From Brevundimonas subvibrioides (GTDB lineage Bacteria; Pseudomonadota; Alphaproteobacteria; Caulobacterales; Caulobacteraceae), in assembly GCA_002280475.1 (NCBI GenBank), contig NCEB01000038.1:1-43556 (forward strand): DNA of 43,556 nucleotides, in the 5' to 3' direction. The stretch's first letter is position 1; the number at the start of each line of letters is the position of its first letter. The notes under the pieces were generated by a model. It worked only from the letters and a program-made list of their open reading frames with translations, did not search any database and was not told the origin of the DNA. Positions 7,425 to 17,060 of this stretch are shown here, in pieces. The position numbers and the translations under genes are program-made.

Positions 7425-8753
7425 CTACAGAGGCGCGCTTGCCGGGTCAACGCGCCCGGCCCGACCCCGGCGAACCCAGAGCCATCCCACCGAGGCCACG
7501 CCGAACAGAACGACGGCCGGCACGATGTTTCCGGGCGCCGCCGCCACAACCGCCATAACGGAAAAGAGGCCGCCAACCACCGCCAGGGCCCGCCATCCCG
7601 CAGATCGGCTGAACCGGAACAGGCTGACGCAGCACAGGGCATAGAGGCAGATCGTCAGGACGGTGCAGGCCCCGATCAGCAGGCCGAACTGGCCCGCCAG
7701 CGTGGGCTGGGAGGTCATGACGACCAGCCCGGCCATGATGGTGCCGTTGATCAACGGATTGCTCAGAGGCAGGCGGCCCGGCGTGGCGGCCGACCCCCAC
7801 CAACGCGGCAGATAGCCCTGCTCGGCCGCGCTCCTCGCCGTCTCTCCGCCCAGGATGGTCCAGCCGGCGATGGTGCCGAGCGCCTTGATCACCGCGCAGG
7901 CGGCGACCAGGCCGGCGACCGACGCCCCGAACACCCGCGCCGCCAGATCGGCGAAGGGGCTGGTCGACTGGCCCAGCTCGGCGGCCGGGATCACCCCGAA
8001 CACCGCGACGCTGGCGGCGACATAGACGACCAGGGCCAGGCCGACACCGCCGACGCTGGCCCGGCCGACGTCGCGGGCGGGGTCGCGCACCAGCCGCGAC
8101 AGGGCCGCCGCGCTCTCCAGCCCCAGGAAGGACCAGAAGATCACCACCAGCGAGGCCGGCACACTCTGGGCCAGGGGCAGCCCGGACGGATTCCACGAGG
8201 CGGCGAAGGTCTGACCGCTGAACGCCACCGCCCCGGCCGCGATCGCCAGAACCAGAGGCAGCAGACCGATGACCAGCGTCACCGCCCCCAACCGCGCCGC
8301 GATCCGCGCGCCCGTGGCATAGGCCGTCGTCGTCACCCCGATGAGGACCAGGTTGCACAGCGCCGCCGGAATGGGCTGGGCCAGGGCCGGAAAGAAGAAG
8401 GCGAGATAGCCGGTCCCGGCCAGCGCCACGGCCACGTTTCCGGTCAGGCAGACGCCCCAATAGGCGATCGCCGTCTGAAAGCCGAGGAAGGGCCCCAGCC
8501 CCCGCCGCGTGAAGTCCGACAGGCCGTCGGCGTCCGGCTGAAACCGGCCCAGACCCGCGAACACCGCCGCGAGGATCATGGCTCCGACGCCGCAGATCAG
8601 CCAGCCGATCAAGCTGGACGATCCTGTCGGCGCGAGAGCGACCGGGGCCAGATAGACACCCGAGCCAATCATGTTGCCGGCAACGACCAGGGCCGCGAGC
8701 CCCCAGCCCAGCTTGCGGTCGGCGGGCAGGGGAATCGTCTCGGTCTGGCTCAT
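7425..8753 (-). CDS. APC-superfamily amino acid permease or antiporter
   Basis: This 442-residue inner-membrane transporter has about 12 hydrophobic segments along its whole length. The first helix carries NMIGSGVYLAP, the GSG substrate-binding loop of the APC superfamily, resembling the AdiC/PotE (basic amino acid/polyamine antiporter) branch. The sixth region has FWSFLGLESAAALS, another substrate-contact helix of that branch. It starts at ATG 8753, nine bases after the SDR gene, and is followed by carA. Co-transcription of SDR, permease and carA is likely. A role in arginine or related amino acid movement would fit carA but is not proven; substrate cannot be read from sequence. Confidence 0.88.
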   Translation of the reverse strand: MSQTETIPLPADRKLGWGLAALVVAGNMIGSGVYLAPVALAPTGSSSLIGWLICGVGAMILAAVFAGLGRFQPDADGLSDFTRRGLGPFLGFQTAIAYWGVCLTGNVAVALAGTGYLAFFFPALAQPIPAALCNLVLIGVTTTAYATGARIAARLGAVTLVIGLLPLVLAIAAGAVAFSGQTFAASWNPSGLPLAQSVPASLVVIFWSFLGLESAAALSRLVRDPARDVGRASVGGVGLALVVYVAASVAVFGVIPAAELGQSTSPFADLAARVFGASVAGLVAACAVIKALGTIAGWTILGGETARSAAEQGYLPRWWGSAATPGRLPLSNPLINGTIMAGLVVMTSQPTLAGQFGLLIGACTVLTICLYALCCVSLFRFSRSAGWRALAVVGGLFSVMAVVAAAPGNIVPAVVLFGVASVGWLWVRRGRAGRVDPASAPL

Positions 8754-8762
8754 GGCCGGACG

Positions 8763-9473
8763 CTATTCCGGAATGCGCGCTCCGTCCCAGGCGAAAACGC
8801 CGCCGCTGTCAGCGGGTGTCAGTCCTTCGATGACGGTCAGCATCCGCTCGGCTGAAAAGGCGGGGGTAAAGAGCTTCCCCTCCGCTACGCCCTTCTGGAA
8901 GGGCTGGGACAGATCCGTATCGACCGTTCCGGGATGCAGCCCGGCCACCACCGCCTGCGGATGCGAGCGCCCGAGCTCGACCGCCAGGTTCTTCAGGATC
9001 ATGTTCAGCGCCGCCTTGGACGCGCGATAGCTGTGCCAGCCGCCCAGCCGGTTATCGCCAATCGACCCGACCCGCGCCGACAGGGCCGCGAACACCGCGC
9101 GACGGTCCCGAGGCAGAAGCGGCGCGAAATGCTTGGCGACCAGGGCCGGACCGACCGTGTTCACGCGGTAGTCGCGCAGCAGATGCTCGGCGGTCATGGC
9201 CTTGTAGGACCGCTCGGGCTCGTGCCCGTCGTGCAGGACGCCCGCCGCGACGACGATCAGCGTCGGTGTCGGCCCGGCTTTCACCCGTGTAGCGGCGGCG
9301 ACGATCGAGGCTTCGTCCCCGAAATCGAGGCGGCCGTCGCCAGGGACCGAGCGGCCGAAGCGATGGATGACGGCATGGTCTCCGGAGGCCGCCAGAGCGT
9401 CGGCCAGGGCGTGGCCGATCCCGCCCGAGGCCCCGATCACCACCGCCGATGTCTGTTGCGCCGGACTGCTCAT
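8763..9473 (-). CDS. Short-chain dehydrogenase/reductase (CsgA-like)
   Basis: This 236-residue NAD(P)-dependent SDR starts at ATG 9473; a TTG one codon earlier is ignored. The cofactor motif GASGGIG (14-20) follows the first strand. Later come VNT near residue 105, the catalytic serine near 132, and YRASK with Y149 and K153. HPGTVDTDLS follows the active site, as in the C-factor/CsgA-like branch. The N-terminal Rossmann part is short, as common in that branch. The substrate is unknown. It is the first gene of the minus-strand run SDR-permease-carA and lies divergent from the HAD hydrolase gene, with about 98 bases between the starts for promoters of both. Confidence 0.9.
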   Translation of the reverse strand: MSSPAQQTSAVVIGASGGIGHALADALAASGDHAVIHRFGRSVPGDGRLDFGDEASIVAAATRVKAGPTPTLIVVAAGVLHDGHEPERSYKAMTAEHLLRDYRVNTVGPALVAKHFAPLLPRDRRAVFAALSARVGSIGDNRLGGWHSYRASKAALNMILKNLAVELGRSHPQAVVAGLHPGTVDTDLSQPFQKGVAEGKLFTPAFSAERMLTVIEGLTPADSGGVFAWDGARIPE

Positions 9474-9571
9474 CAACCGTCCATGACGGCTGGGGGCCCT
9501 GGCGGCAACGCGACCCGTTGACCGGCCCCCCGACCCGCGCGAGACGGACCGCTCGCAAACGGAGCGCGGCC

Positions 9572-10264
9572 ATGCCCATCACCACCGTCGGCCTCGATGC
9601 GGACGACACCCTCTGGCACAACGAGACGATCTTCCGGCTGACCCAGGCGCGGTTCCTGGATCTGCTGGGCGAGCACGACAACGCCGCCATCGAGACCCGG
9701 CTGGCCGAGGTCGAGAAGCGCAACCTCCGGCTCTATGGCTACGGCATCAAGGGCTTCACCCTGTCGATGATCGAGACGGCGATGGAGCTGTGCGAGGGCG
9801 AGCCGCCGCCGGGGGTGGTGCGCGAAATCCTGGCCGCCGGGCGCGAGATGATCGCCCATCCGGTCGAGACCCTGCCGGGCGTCGATGAGGCCCTGGCCCA
9901 GCTGGCGGAGCGGTATCGGCTGGTTCTGATCACCAAGGGCGACCTGCTGGACCAGGAGCGCAAGCTGGCGGCATCCGGGCTGGGCGACCTGTTCGCCGCC
10001 GTCGAGATCGTCTCCGAGAAGGATCGCGGCACCTATGACCGCGTCTTCACGCGCCACGGCACGGGGGCCGTCGAGGCCGTGATGGCGGGCAATTCGGTGA
10101 AGTCGGACGTGATCCCCGCGATCGAGGCCGGGGCGTTCGCCGTCCACATCCCCTACCACGTCACCTGGGCGCACGAGGTGGCCGAGCCGCCAGTGGATCA
10201 CCCCCGCTTCGGCCTTCTGGACACCATCGCCGCCCTGCCCGACTGGATCGCCGAGCGGGCATAG
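9572..10264 (+). CDS. HAD-family hydrolase
   Basis: This 230-residue cytoplasmic phosphatase-like protein of the HAD superfamily starts at ATG 9572, with GGAG seven bases upstream. Motif I is LDADDTLW (nucleophile D9, acid/base D11). Motif II is LVLITKGD with the threonine. Motif III includes the lysine in VSEKDR. Motif IV is GNSVKSDVIPAIEAG with the second acidic site. A helical cap lies between motifs I and II (about residues 15-95). The substrate cannot be predicted. A strong stem-loop directly follows the stop. Confidence 0.93.
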   Translation: MPITTVGLDADDTLWHNETIFRLTQARFLDLLGEHDNAAIETRLAEVEKRNLRLYGYGIKGFTLSMIETAMELCEGEPPPGVVREILAAGREMIAHPVETLPGVDEALAQLAERYRLVLITKGDLLDQERKLAASGLGDLFAAVEIVSEKDRGTYDRVFTRHGTGAVEAVMAGNSVKSDVIPAIEAGAFAVHIPYHVTWAHEVAEPPVDHPRFGLLDTIAALPDWIAERA

Positions 10265-10268
10265 AAAA

Positions 10269-10294
10269 GGGGCGAGCTCTTTTGCACTCGCCCC
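10269..10294. terminator. Intrinsic terminator between convergent genes
   Basis: GGGGCGAG (10269-10276) pairs with CTCGCCCC (10287-10294) around a 10-base loop. It starts four bases after the HAD stop and is flanked by AAAA on the left, which gives a U-run for the minus-strand transcript of the receptor gene. It probably serves both convergent genes. Confidence 0.75.
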
Positions 10295-10318
10295 CGATCT
10301 TCGGGTCTCAGCCCAGGC

Positions 10319-13300
10319 TTAGCGCCAGGGCATCAGGCTACCGAGCGAGTCGAGGCGGGCCGTCGCCCCGACGTAGAAGTAGCGACCCAGGGCGTTCACC
10401 GGATACGATTCCGAGCCCGGAGCCGGCTGTTCGTCGGTGAAGTTGTTGACGCCCGCATAGACACCCACGCCGTCGTTGACGTCATAGGCGATGCGGAAGT
10501 CGTGGACCTCGCGCGCCGGGAACTGGCGGTACTGCGGCTCATAGGCGTCGGGGTTGTTGACCCGGCTGACGCGGCTCTGGCGGTTGGTCTCCGAGAACCA
10601 GCTGAAGCCGTAGTTGGCCGACCAGGCCCGCCAGTCCCAGGTCACGTCGAACGTGGCGGTATAGTCCGGCGCGTCGATCTGGCCTTGCGAGTTAATCGGA
10701 TCGGCACCCGACACCTCGATGAAGCTCAGGCTGTCCAAGGCGTTGCCGACCAGGGCGAAGTTGAACGTGCCGATGTCGCGCTCGACCCCGAAGTTGGCCG
10801 GATCCAGGCGATAGGCGACGTTCAGGTCCCAACCCGAGGTCTCGTAGCTGGCGAGGTTTCCGGGGATCTGGGAGAAGGTCGTGATCCGGCCGGGGTTGCC
10901 ACCAACGGTGCCGCGTTCGATCAGATCGCAGAACTGGTTCGGGCGCGGCAGGTCATAGCAGTTGTTGACGATCCGCTGCGACGTATAGGCCTGAATCGCG
11001 TCCTCGATCTCGATGTTGTAATAATCGAGCGAGAGCGACAGACCCGGGATGTCCTGCGGCGTCAGCACGAAACCCACGGTCCAGGTGTCGGCGCTTTCAG
11101 GCTGCAGCAGGGGGTTGCCCTCGATGAAGCCGCCGACAGCTTCCGAGCTGTTGTTGATGAAGGTCGCCGGATTGGCCACGCCGGCCGCCAGCAGATCGAT
11201 GCGGCAGTTCTCGGCCCGCAGTCCCGGGTTCTCGCCCTCGGTGATGTTCTCGACCGAGCAGGGGTCGGCGAAGGTGCCGAAGGTCTGCTGGCGGCCTTGG
11301 AACAGGTTGACGATATTGGGCGCACGGACGGCCCGGGCGACCGTGCCGCGCAGGGCGATGGTGTCGTCGATCTCCCAGCGGCCGTTAACGTTCCAGGTGT
11401 CGGTGCCGCCGCTCGTCGAATAGTCCGAGTAGCGATAGGCGGCCGACACATCGACGGCTTGGGCGAACGGCAGGTCACGCAGCACCGGCACGGCGACCTC
11501 GACGAACACCTCGGCCACGTCGAACTCGCCCTGGGTGCGCGACCCCCGGCCCACGCCGGTCAGCGGATACTCGAGCGAGTCGGCCAGGAGCTCGATGTCC
11601 GAGGGACGCGAGTCGCTGGATTCCTTACGGTATTCACCGCCCAGCACGAAGCCGATGGGACCGGCCGGCAGGCTGAAGAAGCCCGTTGTGTCGCCCGAGA
11701 CGAAGGCGTTGACGACATGCTGCTCGATCGTCGCGTCCGAGGTGTATTCGCCCGTGATCCAGTCGATCGCGGCCTGGGAGTTCAGGCCCTCGCCGAACAG
11801 GTTGATCGGCAGACAGCCCGAGTTGGCGCCGGGGGTGGCGGCAGACCGGCTGGCCGCCCGAGACGATCACGTCCGTGGCCGCGAAGAAACGGTCGTTGAT
11901 GATGACATTCTTGGAGACCGTCTCCTGGTCGGCCCGACCATAGACGTAGGAGGCCTCGAAGCTGATGGTGTCGGTCAGGTCGCCTTCCAGGCCGATCAAC
12001 CCGCGCCACGTCTCGCGCGTGATGTCGTAGTTCTGCGTCCCCAGGTCGAAGTTGTCGCGAGCGACGAGAACGCCGGGGCCCGGCAGGAAGCCGTCGTAGC
12101 CGTCGAAGGTGCCGAGACCGCCGGGCGCCAGGGCGTCGGCGCGCGCCGCCGCCGGGATGAACGGGTTATCCAGCGACGTGAACAGGCCATAGACATAGCT
12201 GGGCTGGGCGAAGAACTCGGTCTGGCTCTGGGTGTATTTCGCCTCGCCGAAGACGCGCAGACCGGGCGTCAGGTCGTAGCGGCCGGTCAGGCTGACGGTG
12301 CCACGCTCGAGGCCCGGCAGCAGGTCGTCATTGAAGTCGTCCAGCGGCGTGCCGCTACCGCCCAGGGCGATGAACCCGCCGGCGCTCTCGCCGTCGATGA
12401 AGGGGGACCCATCGCCCAGGAAGCTCACGCCCGACAGGGTCGAGGCGTTGGCGAAGTTGGTATAGATCGAGCCGCCGCGCGTCGTGTCGATGTAGCGGGC
12501 GTTGTTGGCCAGGATCAGGTCGGGGATGTTCGGGGTCTGGGCGCCGCCGAAGGTCTCCGGATCATCGGGATTGTTGACGAAGATGAAACGGTTGCCGGTC
12601 CGGGTGTAGTCGCGATCGGCGAACTTGAGCGCGTCGTCCTTGTTGTACTCCAGCCCCAGGGTGACGTTGCCCCGTCCGTCGGCGAAGTTGTCGCCGAACA
12701 GCACGCTGGCGAAGATGTTCTCGCCGCCGCCGGCCTCGGACACCCCGTACTGGGTGCGGATGTCGACGCCCTCGAAGTCGTCCTTGAGGATGAAGTTGAC
12801 CACGCCCGAGACGCCGTCGGCGCCGTAGACCGCCGAGGCCCCGCCGGTCAGCACCTCGGTGCGCTCGATCAGGGCCACCGGGATGGCGTTGATGTCGACC
12901 GAGGCCGTGCCGGGGCTCGACGCGACGTGACGGCGGCCATTGACCAGGACCAGCGTCCGGGTGGTGCCGAGCCCGCGAAGATCAAGCAGGTTCAGCCCCG
13001 CCAGCCCCGGCGTCGAGGTGTCGGCGCCTTCCTGCAGCGTCAGCGACTGCGCCAGCGCGGGGACCTCGGTCAGGTACTCGGTCAGATTGGTCTGGCCCGA
13101 CCGCTCGATCGACTCGGCGGTGACCGACACCACAGGATTGGCCGCCACATAGTCCTGCACCCGGATACGCGAGCCGGTGACCACGATCTCCTCGACCTCG
13201 GTCGCCTGGTCCGGCAGGACGGTCTCCTGCGGCACGGCGGTCTGCGCGACGGCAGAGCTCGCCGCGACAATGGTCAGAACACTGGCGGCGCCTGCCAGCA

Positions 13301-13337
13301 TCGTTGATCGAAGAAGAGTGGATCGCCGAGCAGCCAT
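10319..13337 (-). pseudogene. TonB-dependent outer-membrane receptor, broken by a +1 frameshift
   Basis: TonB-dependent receptors bring siderophores, vitamins or glycans across the outer membrane. The gene starts at ATG 13337 with AAGGAT upstream. A signal peptide ends near ASSAVAQ, followed by a TonB-box-like EVEEIVVTGSRI and the plug domain (GGASAVYGADGVSGVVNF). The reading frame breaks near 11831-11842 at a run of five G (C on the coding strand). Upstream, the frame is good to SGGQPVC; downstream, frame +1 continues with TPGANSGCLPINLFGEG, matching the same place in the intact neighbour. Removing one base from the run restores one frame of 1005 residues to the stop at 10319, ending in a beta-barrel terminus. 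A sequencing error, a true recent mutation or a phase-variable tract are all possible. As given, the barrel is separated from the plug and no working receptor is made. Confidence 0.88.
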
Positions 13338-13596
13338 TTAGTATCCTTGGTTTTTGAGAACGCCACTCGTCTGTCAACGAAGCGACACTGTATTCACAGC
13401 CTGAACGTCGTTATGCAAAATTGAGCTCAAGCGACGACGGAATACTGTTCTCTTGTCGCGAAATGAAGCCAAATTGGGACGAAGCAAGACGGGATTGCGA
13501 CAAGAACGCAACACCCAAAACACGAGCGCGGTTCGTCGAAATGTGGCTTTGGGGTGACCCCGTCGTGTCAAAATCGCGAAATGGACACATCGTGCG

Positions 13597-13624
13597 TTGA
13601 CGCGGCCGCAGTGCAGCAAAAAAC
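13597..13624 (+). promoter_or_regulatory. Putative housekeeping promoter of the right TonB receptor
   Basis: TTGACG (13597-13602), 13 bases, then GCAAAAAAC (13616-13624). This resembles the Caulobacter sigma-73 pattern TTGaCgS, N10-14, GCtANAWC. It would place the RNA start near 13630, leaving a leader of about 35 bases. Confidence 0.4.
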
Positions 13625-13626
13625 TA

Positions 13627-13658
13627 CCTTCACCGTGACAACCTCACGTCGGTGAAGG
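13627..13658 (+). promoter_or_regulatory. Stem-loop covering the ribosome-binding site of the receptor
   Basis: CCTTCACCG (13627-13635) pairs perfectly with CGGTGAAGG (13650-13658). The 3' arm contains the Shine-Dalgarno GAAGGA, seven bases before ATG 13667. An alternative fold adds CGTGA/TCACG inside. It could block translation, or be a DNA operator overlapping the RNA start. Confidence 0.45.
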
Positions 13659-13666
13659 ATAAATCT

Positions 13667-16600
13667 ATGCGCAGTCATTTCAGTGTTCGGACACGTTGCC
13701 TCGCTGGCGTTGGCCTTGTGGCCCTGATGGCCAGCCCCGCCCTGGCTCAGGACCCGGGCGGCCAGGCCACCGAGGTCGATGAGATCGTCGTCACCGGCTC
13801 GCGCATCGCCGTTCGCGCCGAGAACGCGCCCCAGCCGGTCCAGATCGTCACGTCCGAAACGCTGGATCTGCAGGGCATCACGGACGTCGCCGACGCGCTG
13901 GACACCATCCCCGCGCTTCAGAACTCCACCAGCGCGGCCCAGGCCAACGGCGGGGCCCAGACGCTGAACCTGCGCGGCATGGGCGCGAACCGCACCCTGA
14001 CCCTGGTCGACGGCAAGCGGCATGTGGCGGGCGTCGCGGGCACGGCCGCGGTCGACGTCTCGACCATCCCCTCGGCCCTGGTCGAGCGGGTGGAGGTCCT
14101 GACCGGCGGTGCCTCGGCTGTCTATGGCTCGGACGCCGTGACCGGCGTGGTCAACTTCATCCTCAAGGACGATTTCGTCGGCCACGAGTTCGAGGTTCAG
14201 GCCGGTATCTCGGGTCAGGGCGACACCGAGGACTTCTATGCCTCCTACGCCATCGGCCGCGACTTCGACGGCGGCCGGGGCAACATCGCCGTCGCCATCC
14301 AGGGCAGCCATTCCGAGGCGCTCTTCTATGGCGACCGGGACTTCTCGCGCGGAAACAACCAGGCGGACGATTACCCGAGCCCTGATCGCCTGTTCCAGGC
14401 GGGCGACCCGTTGCCCGCCGGACGAACCCTGGCCCAGGTTCAAGGACGCACCATCCTGCTGGCCAGCGGTGCCCCGCGCTTCGCCGGCACCGATCCCTCG
14501 CTGATCGCCCGCGCCCAGAATTCGGCGGCCCGGACCTATCTCAACAACCCCACCTTCTCGATCGCCAGCATCGGCGGTCTGGTCGGCTATGACCCGTTCG
14601 GCTTCGGCTTCGCGGGCGGCCCCGGCGACTTCGCCACCCTGCCGGACCTCGACGGCAACGGCGTCAACGACTGTTCGCAGAGCATCGGCGGGCGCGGGAC
14701 GATCACCGGTTTCCCGGTCGGCTGCTGGGTCGTCGATCCGGTCACCAACCAGGTCCGGCCCTTCCGCGACGGTCTGATCGCGGCGGCCTTCAACCAGTTC
14801 GGCGGAGACGGCAGCCCGCAGACCTTCGACGGCCAGAACCTGCTGCCGCAGGACACCTCGGTGAACTTCAACCTGCTGCTGAACTATGAGGTTTCGCCTC
14901 TGTTCCGGCCCTACGCCCAGCTGAAATACGCCTACAACAAGGGCGTCACCTTCAATCCGTACAACAGCTTCGACGACTCGATCCCGATCGCCCTGGACAA
15001 CCCCTACATCCCGGCGTCCATCCGCGCACTCGTCGATCGCGAGATCGCCGCCGGCAATGGCGACGCCAGCTCGCTCGTCACCATCGGCCGGGACAACGTC
15101 GACATCTTCAACCCGGAGGGGACCAACGAACGCGAGACCTATCGCGCCGTGGTGGGCTTCGACGGCGAATTCTCCAACGGCTGGTCCTATGACGTCTCGC
15201 TGGTCTACGGAAAGGCCGAGGTCGAGACGGTGCAGGCGCTGCGTCTGGAAGACCGCTTCTTCTCCGCCATCGACGCGGTCCGGGCGCCGAACGGCGACAT
15301 CGTCTGCCGCTCGACCCTCAATCCGAACGCCTTCCCCCGCTACTCCCTGCTGACCGACACGGCCAACTTCGGGCCGGGCGCGACCATCCAGCAGTTCGGC
15401 GGCTTCACCACCTTCACGCCCGGCGCCAACTCGCCCTGCCGGCCGCTGAACCTGTTCGGCGTCGGCAACTCGACGCCCGAAGCCCTGGCCTTCCAGAACT
15501 ATATGCGGGTCAACACCTCCTCCATCGACCAGACGGTGTTCAACGCCACCCTGGTTGGCGACTTCTCGCAGTGGTTCAGCCTGCCGGGCGGCCCCATCGG
15601 CTTCGCCATCGGCGCCGAATACCGCGACGAGGGCTCGGAGTTCACGCCGGACCCCTTCATCCAGCAGGGCTTCCAGTTCCAGTATCAGGCCACCCAGATC
15701 ACCACCGGCGGCTTCGACGTCACCGAGGGCTTCCTGGAACTGAACTTCCCGATCCTGGCCGACATGCCGTTCGCCGAACTGCTGAGCTTCAATATCGCGG
15801 GCCGCGTCGGCGACTATTCGACCATCGGCGAGACCTCGACCTACAAGATCGACGGCATCTGGGCCCCCAGCCGCGACATCCGCTTCCGCGGCGGCTATTC
15901 GGTCGCGGTGCGCGCGCCCAACATCGGCGAGCTGTTCGCGCCGCTGAACTCGGCCGTCTTCCGCCCGAACGATCCCTGCGACATCGGCAATGTGACCCAG
16001 GGCAACAGCCCCTCCAACCGCGAGGCCAACTGCCGCGCCGATCTGGGCATCACCGGAACCTACAACTTCGTCGACCCCCTGACCGCGCGGTTCACGGGCC
16101 AGACGGGCGGCAACCCCAACCTGCAGGAAGAGGAAGCCGAGACCGTCACCTATGGTGTCGTCCTGACGCCGCGCTTCCTGCCGGGCTTCACGGCGACGAT
16201 CGACTACTGGGATATCGCCATCGAGAGCGGCATCGCGGCGGTCTCGGCCCAGAACATCGTCGACAGCTGCTATGACGCGCCCGATCTGAACAACCAGTTC
16301 TGCGCCCTGTTCTCGCGCAATCGCAACCCGGGCCCGGGCTTCGGCGGCTTCAACTATCTGCTGCAGACCCAGCTGAACTTCTCGGGCATCGAGGCGTCGG
16401 GCGTCGACTTCAACCTCGGCTACACCCTGGACCTGGATCGGAACGGCGGCGATCGCTGGGGCACGCTGCGGGCCAATGTCTCGGGCACCTACCTGGAGGA
16501 CCGCAACAACTTCCCGTTCGTGACCGACCCGACGCTGGCCAACCCGCAGAAGCTGGAGCTCGGCTTCCCCGAGTGGGGTCTCAACGCTTCGGTTCAGTGG

Positions 16601-16876
16601 GCGGTGCGGGACGTCACCGTGTCGTTCTTCTCCAACTACCAGGGCGAACAGGCGCTGGGCGCGACCGAGATCGAGAACGTCGCCAACTTCAGCCCCCAGT
16701 TCCTGGACGAGTTCTGGAGCCACAACGCCTCGATCCGCTGGGACTTCAAGGACAACTATTCGGCCACCTTCGGCATCAACAACCTGACCGACGAAGAGCC
16801 CTATTTCGGCACCGTGGCCACTCCGGTCTCGTCCGTGGGCCGGTTCTTCTTCTTCCGCCTGACCGGCCGCTACTAA
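13667..16876 (+). CDS. TonB-dependent outer-membrane receptor
   Basis: This 1069-residue receptor for active import across the outer membrane starts at ATG 13667, preceded by GAAGGA. A GTG at 13652 inside the hairpin is less likely. The signal peptide ends at LMASPALAQ. A TonB-box-like VDEIVVTGSRI follows, then the plug domain (about residues 40-160) with NLRGMGANRTLTLVDGKRH and GGASAVYGSDAVTGVVNF. The rest is beta-barrel, ending in VGRFFFFRLTGRY with the aromatic terminus expected for outer-membrane insertion. Domain order is plug then barrel, with no extra N-terminal signalling domain. It is related to the broken receptor to the left, which it faces divergently. The ligand is unknown. No TonB, ExbB or regulator gene is nearby. 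A hairpin terminator follows. Confidence 0.96.
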   Translation: MRSHFSVRTRCLAGVGLVALMASPALAQDPGGQATEVDEIVVTGSRIAVRAENAPQPVQIVTSETLDLQGITDVADALDTIPALQNSTSAAQANGGAQTLNLRGMGANRTLTLVDGKRHVAGVAGTAAVDVSTIPSALVERVEVLTGGASAVYGSDAVTGVVNFILKDDFVGHEFEVQAGISGQGDTEDFYASYAIGRDFDGGRGNIAVAIQGSHSEALFYGDRDFSRGNNQADDYPSPDRLFQAGDPLPAGRTLAQVQGRTILLASGAPRFAGTDPSLIARAQNSAARTYLNNPTFSIASIGGLVGYDPFGFGFAGGPGDFATLPDLDGNGVNDCSQSIGGRGTITGFPVGCWVVDPVTNQVRPFRDGLIAAAFNQFGGDGSPQTFDGQNLLPQDTSVNFNLLLNYEVSPLFRPYAQLKYAYNKGVTFNPYNSFDDSIPIALDNPYIPASIRALVDREIAAGNGDASSLVTIGRDNVDIFNPEGTNERETYRAVVGFDGEFSNGWSYDVSLVYGKAEVETVQALRLEDRFFSAIDAVRAPNGDIVCRSTLNPNAFPRYSLLTDTANFGPGATIQQFGGFTTFTPGANSPCRPLNLFGVGNSTPEALAFQNYMRVNTSSIDQTVFNATLVGDFSQWFSLPGGPIGFAIGAEYRDEGSEFTPDPFIQQGFQFQYQATQITTGGFDVTEGFLELNFPILADMPFAELLSFNIAGRVGDYSTIGETSTYKIDGIWAPSRDIRFRGGYSVAVRAPNIGELFAPLNSAVFRPNDPCDIGNVTQGNSPSNREANCRADLGITGTYNFVDPLTARFTGQTGGNPNLQEEEAETVTYGVVLTPRFLPGFTATIDYWDIAIESGIAAVSAQNIVDSCYDAPDLNNQFCALFSRNRNPGPGFGGFNYLLQTQLNFSGIEASGVDFNLGYTLDLDRNGGDRWGTLRANVSGTYLEDRNNFPFVTDPTLANPQKLELGFPEWGLNASVQWAVRDVTVSFFSNYQGEQALGATEIENVANFSPQFLDEFWSHNASIRWDFKDNYSATFGINNLTDEEPYFGTVATPVSSVGRFFFFRLTGRY

Positions 16877-16900
16877 GACCGACACGACAGACTGGAGAAC

Positions 16901-16932
16901 AAGGGGGCGGTCCGGCGACGGGCCGCCCCTTT
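16901..16932 (+). terminator. Intrinsic terminator after the TonB receptor
   Basis: AAGGGGGCGGTCC (16901-16913) pairs with GGGCCGCCCCTT (16920-16931), with one bulge, 24 bases past the receptor stop. A short T-run follows. Confidence 0.7.
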
Positions 16933-17060
16933 CGCATTCGCAGGGTCGTTCTTGCGTCCGCCTCTGACCCTCTCTAAACGGGCCGCTTAGCCGACAACCT
17001 GCACCGCCCGGCGACGCCCCTCGGCGCCGCGGGGCTTCCGCGCGCGAGAAAGACCGCCCC

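Larger units (their letters stand above)
13338..13666. other. Divergent promoter region of the two TonB receptors
   Basis: About 330 bases of lower-GC DNA without a supported gene. It contains an 8-bp inverted repeat CTTGTCGC/GCGACAAG (13452-13459, 13497-13504), a sigma-73-like promoter for the right receptor, and a hairpin covering that receptor's ribosome site. A small minus-strand frame (13374-13619) has no family likeness. Confidence 0.6.

Noticed and set aside
6291..8855. 854-codon plus-strand frame opposite carA and the permease
   Set aside because: Composition is Arg/Gln/Gly/His-rich without pattern, and it crosses three real minus-strand genes and their junctions.
13374..13619. Small minus-strand frame between the two TonB receptors
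   Set aside because: No ribosome site or known motif. It covers regulatory DNA with dyads, and its composition does not look coding.
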